Origin: Pacificispira spongiicola
Lineage (GTDB): Bacteria > Pseudomonadota > Alphaproteobacteria > UBA8366 > Aestuariispiraceae
DNA length: 64,000 nt
Direction: 5' to 3'
Assembly (NCBI RefSeq): GCF_012926505.1
Contig: NZ_JABBNT010000001.1
Span: forward strand, 1 to 64,000
The notes beneath the pieces were generated by a model, which saw only the letters and a program-made list of their open reading frames with translations, was not told where the DNA came from and made no database searches. The translations under genes were made by a program, and so were the position numbers. Below, piece after piece: positions 8,355 through 16,152 of this stretch (position 1 is the stretch's first letter; each line of letters opens with the position of its first letter).

Positions 8355-8593
8355 CGTCGATCTCCTTTCCGTAATTATTGAACGGGTCGAATTCCTATTC
8401 GCCCTCAATTCACGGAAAAGACATTGGTATCTGTGTAATCAGATCAACGCATAACAATGAATGTGACCGGAAATTCCAAATTCCTGACACAATTCAAACC
8501 ACCGTGATTACGCGCAACCCGCTCAATTAAGGGGCACAATGGAATTTTTCTTAATTCCGTGAAATACTGCTTTATTGATATCTATTCTTCGAC

Positions 8594-8621
8594 GGAGGCG
8601 GATTCGACCGAACCCGCCTCC
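8594..8621. terminator. GC-rich hairpin downstream of the OYE gene
   Basis: GGAGGCGG pairs with CCGCCTCC, and inside the loop TTCG pairs with CGAA, giving a long stem with one mismatch. It begins about 10 bases beyond the stop of the leftward OYE gene (8632). The minus strand lacks a clear T run after it, so it may be a processing or stabilising hairpin rather than a strict intrinsic terminator. The rest of 8355-8593 is AT-rich relative to the window and presumably holds the promoter for the DUF1328 gene; no clear motif was recognised. Confidence 0.5.
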
Positions 8622-8631
8622 CCCGATTGGT

Positions 8632-9747
8632 TTAGACGAGTTCGCCGAGGGCCGCCGGATCGAAGCCTTTCAATCCTTCCTTGTCGCCGATCCGAACCTT
8701 TTCGGCCCAATGCGGATCAGACAGCAGGGCGCGGCCGACCGCGATCAGGTCGAATTCACCACGATCCAGCCGATCCATGACACCGTCGATCCCCGTACTT
8801 TGGGAGGCCTGCCCCTGGAAGGCGGACACCATATCGCCGGTCAGGCCGACCGACCCGACGCTGATCGTCGCCGCGCCGGTCAGTTTCTTGGCCCAGCCCG
8901 CGAAATTCAGTCCGTGCTCCCCGTCGATTTCCGGGAATTCCGGTTCCCAGAACCGCCGTTGCGAACAATGCAGGATATCGACCCCGGCCGTCACCAAGGG
9001 ACCCAGCCAATCGGTCATCAGATCCGGCGTTTCCGCAAGCCGGACGGTAAAGTCCTGCTGCTTCCACTGACTGACGCGCAGGATGATGGGGAAATCGGGA
9101 CCGACTGCGGCCCGGACGGCAGCGACGACTTCACCGGCAAAGCGGGAACGGTCCTTGATCGTCTCACCGCCATACCGGTCCTCGCGCAAATTCGTGCCGG
9201 ACCAGAAGAACTGGTCGATCAAGTATCCATGTGCGCCGTGGATTTCGACGGTATCGAATCCCAGGCGCTTCGCGTCCGCCGCCGCGCGGGCAAAGGCCGC
9301 GACGGTATCCGCGATATCTTCTTCCGTCATCGCGACGCCGCGGGCGTCACCCGGGCCGACGAGGCCGGACGGGCTTTCGACCGGTACCGGCGGTTCCCAA
9401 CCGCCGGAGCCGCGAACCGATCCGGTATGCCAGATTTGCGGCGCCATACGGCCATCGGCATCATGCACTTCGTCGATCACGGATTTCCAACCCGCCAGAG
9501 CGGCATCACCGTGGAAGAAAGGAATATGGCCTTCGTTGCGAGAGGCCGGGCGATCGATCACCGTGCCTTCGGACAGGATCAGCCCCACCCCGCCTTCCGC
9601 GCGGCGGCGGTAATAGGCGGCGTTTGCCGGACCGGGAATACCGTCCTGGGCCTTGTTGCGCGTCATGGGGGCCATGACGATACGGTTCTTGAGCGTCAGC
9701 GAACCTAGGCTGAAAGGTTGGAAAAGAAGGTCGTAGGGGTCGGACAT
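8632..9747 (-). CDS. NADH:flavin oxidoreductase / 12-oxophytodienoate reductase-type (OYE family)
   Basis: A 371-residue single-domain OYE. It begins DLLFQPFSLGSLTLKNRIVMAPMTRN, the FMN-binding first strand, and contains the Gln-Ile-Trp-His segment APQIWHTGSV, the HGAHGYLIDQFFWSGTNLREDRYGG block with the substrate-binding His-x-x-His and FMN contacts, and IAVGRALLSDP at the phosphate loop. There is no iron-sulfur or NAD domain, unlike the gene at 2622. The family reduces activated alkenes with NAD(P)H. It is divergent from an HxlR regulator gene 98 bases away, a common arrangement for electrophile-sensing control of ene-reductases. Confidence 0.92.
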   Translation of the reverse strand: MSDPYDLLFQPFSLGSLTLKNRIVMAPMTRNKAQDGIPGPANAAYYRRRAEGGVGLILSEGTVIDRPASRNEGHIPFFHGDAALAGWKSVIDEVHDADGRMAPQIWHTGSVRGSGGWEPPVPVESPSGLVGPGDARGVAMTEEDIADTVAAFARAAADAKRLGFDTVEIHGAHGYLIDQFFWSGTNLREDRYGGETIKDRSRFAGEVVAAVRAAVGPDFPIILRVSQWKQQDFTVRLAETPDLMTDWLGPLVTAGVDILHCSQRRFWEPEFPEIDGEHGLNFAGWAKKLTGAATISVGSVGLTGDMVSAFQGQASQSTGIDGVMDRLDRGEFDLIAVGRALLSDPHWAEKVRIGDKEGLKGFDPAALGELV

Positions 9748-9776
9748 TTGGGTCTCCGTCTTGATTGGAGACCTGT

Positions 9777-9830
9777 AAGTATATCTTTTATCCTTGGGTT
9801 CAATTAGGTACTTTAAGTCGCCTAGGTATA
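9777..9830. promoter_or_regulatory. OYE / HxlR divergent control region
   Basis: The 98-base spacer between divergent starts holds AAGTATA (9777-9783) and GGTACTT (9807-9813) in near-inverted orientation, plus a repeated TAGGTA (9805 and 9823). GGTACTT also occurs upstream of the second HxlR gene in this window, at 22684. Autoregulation by the HxlR protein is inferred from layout, not shown. Confidence 0.4.
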
Positions 9831-9845
9831 CATGAGGAAACCACC

Positions 9846-10229
9846 ATGCTGCATGCCTGTGAAAAACACTTTGCCGCCAACTCCCCTTGCCGGGTGCTGT
9901 TCGACCAAATTGCGGACAAATGGTCCATGATGGTGTTGAGCGTCCTGGACGAAGGCCCCCTGAGATTCAACGAGGTAAAGCGTCGGCTGGAAGGAATAAC
10001 CCAGAAGGCCCTGACCCAATGCCTACGCCGCCTGGAACGCAACGGTTTGGTGGAACGCCGGGTGATCCCCGTGTCCCCCGTCGCCGTGGAATACGAAATC
10101 ACAGACCTGGGCCGGACGCTGCAACCCGCCTTTATGGCGCTGTACGGCTGGACCAAGGAGCATATGGCGGCGGTAGAGCGTGCCCGCGCCGCCTTCGACG
10201 CGAAAACCGAGGCGGGAACCGAGACGTGA
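9846..10229 (+). CDS. HxlR-family transcriptional regulator
   Basis: The 127-residue product is a typical HxlR/YodB winged-helix protein. CEKHFAANSPCRVLFDQIADKWSMMVL opens the domain, LRFNEVKRRLEGITQKALTQCLRRLERNGLVERR is the recognition helix and wing, and VEYEITDLGRTL ends the domain. The ATG at 9846 follows GAGGAAA and is preferred to an upstream in-frame ATG at 9765. Two cysteines near the N-terminus (residues 4 and 13) could sense electrophiles or quinones as in YodB/CatR, which is inferred. It faces the OYE gene divergently and ends 2 bases before the convergent MFS gene. Confidence 0.92.
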   Translation: MLHACEKHFAANSPCRVLFDQIADKWSMMVLSVLDEGPLRFNEVKRRLEGITQKALTQCLRRLERNGLVERRVIPVSPVAVEYEITDLGRTLQPAFMALYGWTKEHMAAVERARAAFDAKTEAGTET

Positions 10230-10231
10230 AT

Positions 10232-11437
10232 TCAGGCCGCTTTCGGGCGATGAACTGCCATCACGGCCAATGCCGCGACGGCCAATCCAACGCCCAGGAT
10301 GGAAACACCACCCCATCCGCCGACAGCCCAGGCATAGGTCGATAGAGCCGATCCTGCGGCTCCGCCCAGGAACATGCCCGTCATCAAAATCGTGTTCAGT
10401 CGACCGCGCGCCGCCTGCGCCAGGGAATAGACGATGTGCTGGTTCGAAATCAATGCTATCTGGAACCCGAAATCCATCACGATCACGGCGATAATCAGGG
10501 CGGCAATCGCAGCGAAACTGCCAGCCGCCCCCCAGGCGAAGATGCACAGGGCCACACCTGCCCAGACGGTAACGCGGGGATTGTACTTGTCCGACAGCTT
10601 CCCGGCGATGGGCGCGGCCGCGACGCCGACGACGCCCAAGACACCGAACAATCCGGCGACATCCGCCCCCAAGCCAAAGTTCGGCCCGGCGAGGTAGAGC
10701 GCCAAAATCGTCCAGAAGGCACTGAAAGACCCGAACAAACAGGCCTGCACAAGGGCGGCGGCCCGCAATTCGCGGTGTCGCATCCAAAGGTTCGCCAAAG
10801 ACCGCAGCGCTCTCCCATACGCCATCGGGGTATGAGGCGATAGCACCGGCAAGACACGCCTCATCAAACCCGCGCTGACCAACGCCAGCGGCACACCGAC
10901 CCAGAACATGTCGCGCCAGCCCAGATGTTCGCCGACAAATCCGGACAGGGTCCGGCTGAGAAGAATCCCGGACAGCAGTCCCGCCATCACGGTTCCGATC
11001 GCGCGTCCCCTGCGGGCCGGGTCCGACAAGGTGGCGGAGAGGGGAACGATCTGTTGCGCGACGGAGGCAGACGCACCGACCGCCAGAGAGGCCGCGACCA
11101 GAACCCAAGCACTCGTCGCCAAGGCCGCGCCGACCAGGGCAACGGCCAGCAACAGGAACTGCCCGACGATCAACCGCCGACGTTCGACGATATCCCCGAC
11201 CGGCAACAGAAAGAAAAGGCCAAGAGCATAGCCGAGTTGCGTCGCCGTCGGGATCAAACGGGTGATCTCCGGTTGTTCGAACTCCGCCTCGATAATGCCG
11301 ATCATCGGCTGATTGTAGTAAATATTCGCAACGGCAAGACCGCAGACCGCCGCCATGGCAAACAAGCCGGTCCGTTGAATAAAGGCGGGAGGTTGGCCGG
11401 TTCCGGACGAGCCGCCCGACAGAGGGGAGGAGGTCAT
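10232..11437 (-). CDS. MFS transporter
   Basis: A 401-residue membrane protein with about 12 hydrophobic helices. The N-terminal half starts FAMAAVCGLAVANIYYNQPMIG, and the loop-2/3 motif appears as LLPVGDIVERRRLI. The layout resembles YnfM/NreB-like proton antiporters that export small organic molecules. It has no close operon partner on the same strand and converges on the HxlR gene, with 2 bases between stops. The substrate cannot be assigned. No strong ribosome binding site is visible before the ATG at 11437. Confidence 0.88.
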   Translation of the reverse strand: MTSSPLSGGSSGTGQPPAFIQRTGLFAMAAVCGLAVANIYYNQPMIGIIEAEFEQPEITRLIPTATQLGYALGLFFLLPVGDIVERRRLIVGQFLLLAVALVGAALATSAWVLVAASLAVGASASVAQQIVPLSATLSDPARRGRAIGTVMAGLLSGILLSRTLSGFVGEHLGWRDMFWVGVPLALVSAGLMRRVLPVLSPHTPMAYGRALRSLANLWMRHRELRAAALVQACLFGSFSAFWTILALYLAGPNFGLGADVAGLFGVLGVVGVAAAPIAGKLSDKYNPRVTVWAGVALCIFAWGAAGSFAAIAALIIAVIVMDFGFQIALISNQHIVYSLAQAARGRLNTILMTGMFLGGAAGSALSTYAWAVGGWGGVSILGVGLAVAALAVMAVHRPKAA

Positions 11438-11560
11438 GCACTGAACTTTCTTGCTGCCACGTGGGATGGACCCGACAAATTTCGATCACAGATATCCCTG
11501 CCGCCGATCCGGACTATCGCCCCTAGACGACAAAGGTTTAATCCCGAAAGACAACAATGG

Positions 11561-12001
11561 TCACAGAAACTCATACGTCACGGCGGCAAGAACAAGGTAT
11601 CGCCCCGTCTTTGCAATCGTTACCAGGATCAGGAAAACCCAAAAAGGTTCGCGCAGGATGCCCGCGACGACGGTCAGCGGGTCCCCCACAATCGGCATCC
11701 AGCTCAGCAACAGCGACCATTTGCCAGTCCGTCGATACCATCGCCCGGCCTTTTCCATGCGTTCGGGGGATATGGGAAACCAGCGTCGATCCCGAAACCG
11801 CTCAACCCATCGGCCCAGAAGCCAGTTCACGACGGCCCCTAGAATATTGCCCAGACTGGCGGCGGCAAGCATCAGCCAGGGCGGATAGCCCGCTGCCAGC
11901 AAGCCGACCAAAACCGCCTCCGACTGCATCGGCAGGATCGTCGCAGCGGTGAAGGCGGACAGGAACAGCCCGCCCGCCGCCGCAACCGTATCCCAAATCA
12001 T
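11561..12001 (-). CDS. YqaA-like small VTT/DedA-superfamily membrane protein
   Basis: A 146-residue inner-membrane protein with about four hydrophobic segments. The pattern FLSAFTAATILPMQSEAVLVGLLAAGY, then ASLGNILGAVVNWLLGRW, matches the YqaA group of the SNARE-associated (VTT) family, including the conserved glycine-asparagine pair of the first re-entrant segment. LSWMPIVGDPLTVVAGILR is the second re-entrant-like segment. Related DedA proteins are linked to undecaprenyl-phosphate or lipid translocation, but YqaA itself is uncharacterised. It lies 21 bases after the leftward GMC gene and may be cotranscribed. Confidence 0.85.
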   Translation of the reverse strand: MIWDTVAAAGGLFLSAFTAATILPMQSEAVLVGLLAAGYPPWLMLAAASLGNILGAVVNWLLGRWVERFRDRRWFPISPERMEKAGRWYRRTGKWSLLLSWMPIVGDPLTVVAGILREPFWVFLILVTIAKTGRYLVLAAVTYEFL

Positions 12002-12022
12002 CGTCGGCCCCGCGCCTGTCTG

Positions 12023-13678
12023 TTACGCACGGGCATCCGTCAGAATCATATCCGCCGCTTTTTCCGCGATCATGACGACAGGGGAATTCGTATTCCCAGA
12101 TGTAATCGTCGGCATGATCGACGCATCCGCAATGCGAAGGCCCGCTATGCCATAGACCTTCAGGGTCGGATCGACCACGGCGTCGGGATCGGAAGACGGC
12201 CCCATCTTAGCGGTGCCGACCGGATGAAAGATCGTCGTCGCGATGTCGCCTGCGGCCTTCGCCAACTGGTCGTCGCCGTCGATTTCCGGGCCGGGTTTGA
12301 ATTCGGTCGCCTTGAACCTCTGCAAGGCCGGGGCTTTCGCGATTTGGCGTGTCAGGCGGATCGCCGCCGCCGCGACCTGACGGTCCCCCACCGCTTGCAG
12401 GTAATTCGGACGGATCACCGGCTTGTCGAAGGGATTCGCCGACCGCATCGTAACGGTGCCCCGGCTTTCGGGACGCAAGTTGCAGACGGATGCCGTGAAG
12501 CCGGGGAAAGGATGCAGCGCCTCCCCCAATTTTTCCGTCGATAGAGGCTGGACATGGAATTGCAGATTCGGCGTTTCCCGAGCCGGATCGGATTTCACGA
12601 AACAGCCCAACTGGCTGGGCGCCATGCTCAACGGGCCGCTTTGGAACAGGGCGTATTCGATCCCCATCGCCGCACGGCGCAGCGGATTGTGGCTGATTTC
12701 GTTCAGGGTTCGAACCCCTTCGACCTTGAATGCCAGCCGGACTTGAAGGTGATCCTGCAAATTTTCGCCGACGCCAGGCATCTCATGCAGGACGTCGACG
12801 CCCCGGTCCTTAAGCAGGGCACCGGGTCCGATCCCGGATCGTTGCAGGATGACGGGCGACGCAACGGCCCCGGCGGCCAGCACGACCTCTCCCCGGCAGC
12901 GCGCTTCCGCGTCGCGGCCGTCGACGGTCAGTTTAACCCCCGTCACGCGACCGTTCTCTATCGTCAGCGTCTTGCAATGGGCCTTCGTGACCACTTTCAG
13001 GTTCGGACGCTTCCGGGCCGGTTTCAGGAAACCTTTCGCGGAGGACCAGCGAATTCCCCGCTTCTGATTGACCTGGAAGTAACCCACCCCTTCATTCGTG
13101 CCGGTATTGAAATCGTCCGTCGCCGGAATGCCCGATTCGATCGCGGCCTCGCGAAAGGCGTCCAGAATGTCCCAACGCAGCCGTTGATGTTCGACGCGCC
13201 AATTGCCGCCCGTTCCGTGGGCTTCCGACGGCCCGTCGACATGATCTTCCGACTTCTTGAAATACGGCAGGACGTCATCCCAGCCCCAACCCGGATTTCC
13301 AGCCTGCCGCCATCCGTCGTAATCGCGTGCCTGACCACGCATATAGATCATGCCGTTGATCGACGAACAGCCGCCCAGAACCTTGCCGCGGGGATAATCC
13401 AGAGCGCGCCCGTTCAGGCCCGGTTCCGATTCCGTTTTAAACAGCCAATCCGTCCTTGGGTTACCCATGGTAAACAGATACCCGACGGGAATATGGATCC
13501 ACGGATAGGTATCCTTGCCGCCCGCTTCCAGCAAAAGCACGGTATACTTGGTGTTTTCGCTCAGCCTATTGGCCAGCACACAACCTGCCGTTCCGGCGCC
13601 GATGACGATAAAATCGTATTCCCCAAGACTGGAAATGCCCAAATTCGACAAATTATGTCCCCCCAGGAAATGTTGCAT
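12023..13678 (-). CDS. GMC-family FAD-dependent dehydrogenase (choline/alcohol dehydrogenase-like)
   Basis: A 551-residue GMC oxidoreductase. The FAD dinucleotide motif is [19 protein letters not shown], preceded by about 20 extra residues. GMC signature 1 appears around [20 protein letters not shown], signature 2 around [16 protein letters not shown], and the C-terminal HPVGTAKMG holds the catalytic histidine, with a downstream N in TSGNTNSPV. Family members oxidise choline or long-chain alcohols to aldehydes. The extended N-terminus leaves the start uncertain: a TTG after GGGGGG in the first 15 codons is an alternative. Gene context (methylated-amine genes nearby) makes an amine alcohol possible. 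Confidence 0.9.
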   Translation of the reverse strand: MQHFLGGHNLSNLGISSLGEYDFIVIGAGTAGCVLANRLSENTKYTVLLLEAGGKDTYPWIHIPVGYLFTMGNPRTDWLFKTESEPGLNGRALDYPRGKVLGGCSSINGMIYMRGQARDYDGWRQAGNPGWGWDDVLPYFKKSEDHVDGPSEAHGTGGNWRVEHQRLRWDILDAFREAAIESGIPATDDFNTGTNEGVGYFQVNQKRGIRWSSAKGFLKPARKRPNLKVVTKAHCKTLTIENGRVTGVKLTVDGRDAEARCRGEVVLAAGAVASPVILQRSGIGPGALLKDRGVDVLHEMPGVGENLQDHLQVRLAFKVEGVRTLNEISHNPLRRAAMGIEYALFQSGPLSMAPSQLGCFVKSDPARETPNLQFHVQPLSTEKLGEALHPFPGFTASVCNLRPESRGTVTMRSANPFDKPVIRPNYLQAVGDRQVAAAAIRLTRQIAKAPALQRFKATEFKPGPEIDGDDQLAKAAGDIATTIFHPVGTAKMGPSSDPDAVVDPTLKVYGIAGLRIADASIMPTITSGNTNSPVVMIAEKAADMILTDARA

Positions 13679-13842
13679 TGATTTCCGGACATGTTAGCCT
13701 TGCTTTGTGATCACGGAAAGGTCGGCAGGCGTTCGGGTGAAACTGATTCAACCTTTCAAGAATGAATAACACCTGACAGCGTGCTCCGCTTGGCGTTACC
13801 TTCCGCTGGGCTTTTTACGGACAGGAACAGGGAGTTACCTAA

Positions 13843-15471
13843 ATGTCTCAGAAAATGGATGGAGAACTTCTCCATAAATTCGAACGCATGAAGCGCGCCC
13901 TCGCCAAAGGGGAACTGGACCGGCGCGGATTCATCGTTGCGGCACTCGGTGCCGGTGTCGCCGGAAGCTCCGTCTTCGGCCATGTTAAGAAGGTACAGGC
14001 CGCGACCCCGAAAAAGGGTGGTCGTTTCGTTCAGGCCCTGACCGGCGGCGGGTCGGGCGATACGCTGGATCCGGCGCAGATTCTCGATTCCTACATGATC
14101 AACGTCAGCTCCGGCATGCTGCGCAACAACCTGACGGAAATCGCGCCGGACGGTCAGTTGGTCGGCGAATTGGCGACCAGCTGGGAAGCCTCGCCGGACG
14201 CGATGACCTGGACGTTCAAAATCCGTCCGGGCGTCGAATTCCACAACGGCAAGACCTTGGAAGCGGCGGATGTCGTCGCCTCCCTGAACCATCACCGTGG
14301 TGAAAACAGCAAATCGGCCGCCTCCGGTATCGTGTCCAACATTTCCGACGTGAAAGCGGACGGCAAGGACACTGTCGTGGTCACGCTCAGCGGCGGCAGC
14401 GCCGACTTCCCGTTCCTGATGTCCGACTATCACCTGGGTATTTGCCCGGCGAAGGACGACGGTTCGATCGACTGGGAATCGGGCGTTGGTACGGGCGGTT
14501 ACGCGCTGACCAGCTTCGAGCCGGGCGTCCGCACGGAAGTGAAGCGCAACCCGAACTACTGGAAAGAAGGCCGCGCTTGGTTCGACGAAGTCGAATCGCT
14601 GTTCGTTGCCGACGCCAACGCGCGTAACACCGGTCTTCAGACGGGTGAGCTGCACTCCATCGCGAACCTCGACCTGAACACGGTCAGCCTGATGCGTCAG
14701 GTGCCGACGCTGAAGGTCTTCGAAACCTTCGGTAACAAGCATGCGACGCTGCCGATGATGTGCGACACGGCCCCGTTCGATAATCCGGACGTCCGTCTTG
14801 CCCTGAAATACGCCATCGACCGTAAGGAACTGGTCGAAAAGATCCTGCAGGGTCTGGGCGAAGTCGGTAACGACCATCCGATCGGCCCGGCGAACATTTA
14901 CCGCGCCACACAGGAAGAACTGCCACAGCGTCAGTTCGACCCGGAAAAGGCCAAGTTCCACCTGAAACAGGCGGGCCTGGACAGCCTCAGCGTCGATCTG
15001 CACCTGGCCGACACGGCCTTCGAAGGCGCGATCAACGCCGGCCAGCTCTATGCCGAAACGGCGAAGCAGTGCGGCATCAACATCAACGTCGTCAGCGAGC
15101 CGGATGATGGTTACTGGTCGAACGTCTGGTTGGCGAAGCCGTGGTGCGCGAGCTACTGGGGCGGCCGTCCGACGGAAGATTGGGTCTTCAGCCAGATTTA
15201 CGCCTCGGGCGCGGAATGGAACGAGTCGAAGTGGGACAACGCGCGGTTCAACGAACTGCTTGTCATGGCCCGCGCCGAACTCGACTCCACGAAACGTCGC
15301 GAGATGTATGTCGAAATGCAGACGATCTGCAACGAAGATTGCGGTTCGATCATTCCGATCTTCATGGCCTACACCCACGCCGTCAGCGCGAAAATCGGCC
15401 TGCCCGATCAAATCGCCAACAACTGGGAACTGGATGGTCACAAGAACGCCGAACGTTGGTGGTTCGAATAA
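13843..15471 (+). CDS. ABC transporter substrate-binding protein, family 5 (peptide/opine type), Tat-exported
   Basis: A 542-residue extracytoplasmic solute-binding protein of the DppA/OppA family. The N-terminus has a twin-arginine signal (DRRGFIVAALGAGVAGSSVF) about 27 residues in, then GGRFVQALTGGGSGDTLDPA begins the mature lobe. RPGVEFHNGKTLEAADVVAS and the lobe-II segment VRLALKYAIDRKELVEKIL are family hallmarks. No permease or ATPase gene lies beside it. Its codons use GGT and CGT far more than neighbours, suggesting high expression. A strong terminator follows. Ligand unknown; peptides, opines or betaine-like compounds are possible. Confidence 0.93.
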   Translation: MSQKMDGELLHKFERMKRALAKGELDRRGFIVAALGAGVAGSSVFGHVKKVQAATPKKGGRFVQALTGGGSGDTLDPAQILDSYMINVSSGMLRNNLTEIAPDGQLVGELATSWEASPDAMTWTFKIRPGVEFHNGKTLEAADVVASLNHHRGENSKSAASGIVSNISDVKADGKDTVVVTLSGGSADFPFLMSDYHLGICPAKDDGSIDWESGVGTGGYALTSFEPGVRTEVKRNPNYWKEGRAWFDEVESLFVADANARNTGLQTGELHSIANLDLNTVSLMRQVPTLKVFETFGNKHATLPMMCDTAPFDNPDVRLALKYAIDRKELVEKILQGLGEVGNDHPIGPANIYRATQEELPQRQFDPEKAKFHLKQAGLDSLSVDLHLADTAFEGAINAGQLYAETAKQCGININVVSEPDDGYWSNVWLAKPWCASYWGGRPTEDWVFSQIYASGAEWNESKWDNARFNELLVMARAELDSTKRREMYVEMQTICNEDCGSIIPIFMAYTHAVSAKIGLPDQIANNWELDGHKNAERWWFE

Positions 15472-15497
15472 GATCTGCCCAAAGGTTTGTTACGGAG

Positions 15498-15526
15498 CGG
15501 CCCGGTTTGACCGGGCCGTTCTTTTT
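15498..15526 (+). terminator. Rho-independent terminator after the binding-protein gene
   Basis: CGGCCCGG pairs with CCGGGCCG around a 5-base TTTGA loop, followed by TTCTTTTT. It stands 26 bases after the TAA of the substrate-binding protein, so that gene appears to be monocistronic. Confidence 0.92.
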
Positions 15527-15609
15527 ATGTAACACCCGCGCCTCGTGTCTTTTAAACTGGTCGTGCTTGGGGGCGGGGACCAGCGAATAACGCTTAGGAG
15601 CGTCCGTCA

Positions 15610-16071
15610 TTGGGCTACGCCATCCGCCACCTGCCGAAGTACAATCTCGTCTATTGCGTTCACTGGGGTATTTGCGATCCGAAGCAAATGCTGGCTGAAA
15701 TTCGGTCGCCGGGGTTTGAGCCCCGAGACACCTTTCGCGCGGATACACTGGTCCAAATAATGCCCAATGCGGACCTCAGCACGATCACGCCGGAATTCGC
15801 CGTGGAAATCTGGAAAGCGGATCAAGAAACGTTCTTTGAGCCGTTTGGCGAAAAGCCGTCTTCCAAACTGGCCTTCGTCTGCCCGGAAAACCTGGACCGT
15901 ATCATCATGCGTATGATCGTTACGCTGGGCCATGCTTCCACCGAAGGGTCGGAAGAACCCGACACCTTCACCGATCTCACGGATGCACTGTCCTGGTTGG
16001 GCAACGACCGGATCGCCGCGGAAGCCGAATTGACCGCCATCGCCACGGCCCTGGTCGCGAAACCGGAATAG
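15610..16071 (+). CDS. Conserved-type hypothetical protein with a TTG start
   Basis: A 153-residue soluble protein, not recognised. The start is TTG at 15610, supported by AGGAG nine bases upstream and by the lack of an earlier ATG. The sequence opens GYAIRHLPKYNLVYCVHWG, then has mixed alpha/beta character and ends in an alanine-rich helix. The pattern of short strands and helices could suit a STAS- or SpoIIAA-like fold, but no diagnostic motif is seen. It lies between two terminators and is therefore probably an independent unit. Base composition and codon use match the neighbours. Confidence 0.7.
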   Translation: MGYAIRHLPKYNLVYCVHWGICDPKQMLAEIRSPGFEPRDTFRADTLVQIMPNADLSTITPEFAVEIWKADQETFFEPFGEKPSSKLAFVCPENLDRIIMRMIVTLGHASTEGSEEPDTFTDLTDALSWLGNDRIAAEAELTAIATALVAKPE

Positions 16072-16089
16072 CCCCGCACAAAAAAGCAA

Positions 16090-16123
16090 AACGCCCGGCC
16101 GAAATGATCGGCCGGGCGTTTTT
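16090..16123. terminator. Bidirectional intrinsic terminator
   Basis: AACGCCCGGCCGA (16090-16102) pairs perfectly with 16108-16120 around an AATGA loop. T runs follow on the plus strand and A runs precede it, so it can end both the rightward hypothetical gene (stop 16071) and the leftward methyltransferase gene (stop 16153). Confidence 0.93.
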
Positions 16124-16152
16124 CCTATACGTTCACGCGTTTTTGCGCGACG

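Noticed and set aside
8355-8593. EcfG-type stress promoter for the DUF1328 gene
   Set aside because: GGAAT-like and CGTT elements are present but never at the 16-17 base spacing required.
10023-11489. 488-codon minus frame over the MFS and HxlR genes
   Set aside because: Same strand as the MFS gene but in another frame, Arg/Gly-rich and without hydrophobic helices; it conflicts with two recognised genes.
13756-15441. 561-codon open frame on the minus strand
   Set aside because: Antisense to the substrate-binding protein; no signal peptide, motif or ribosome binding site.
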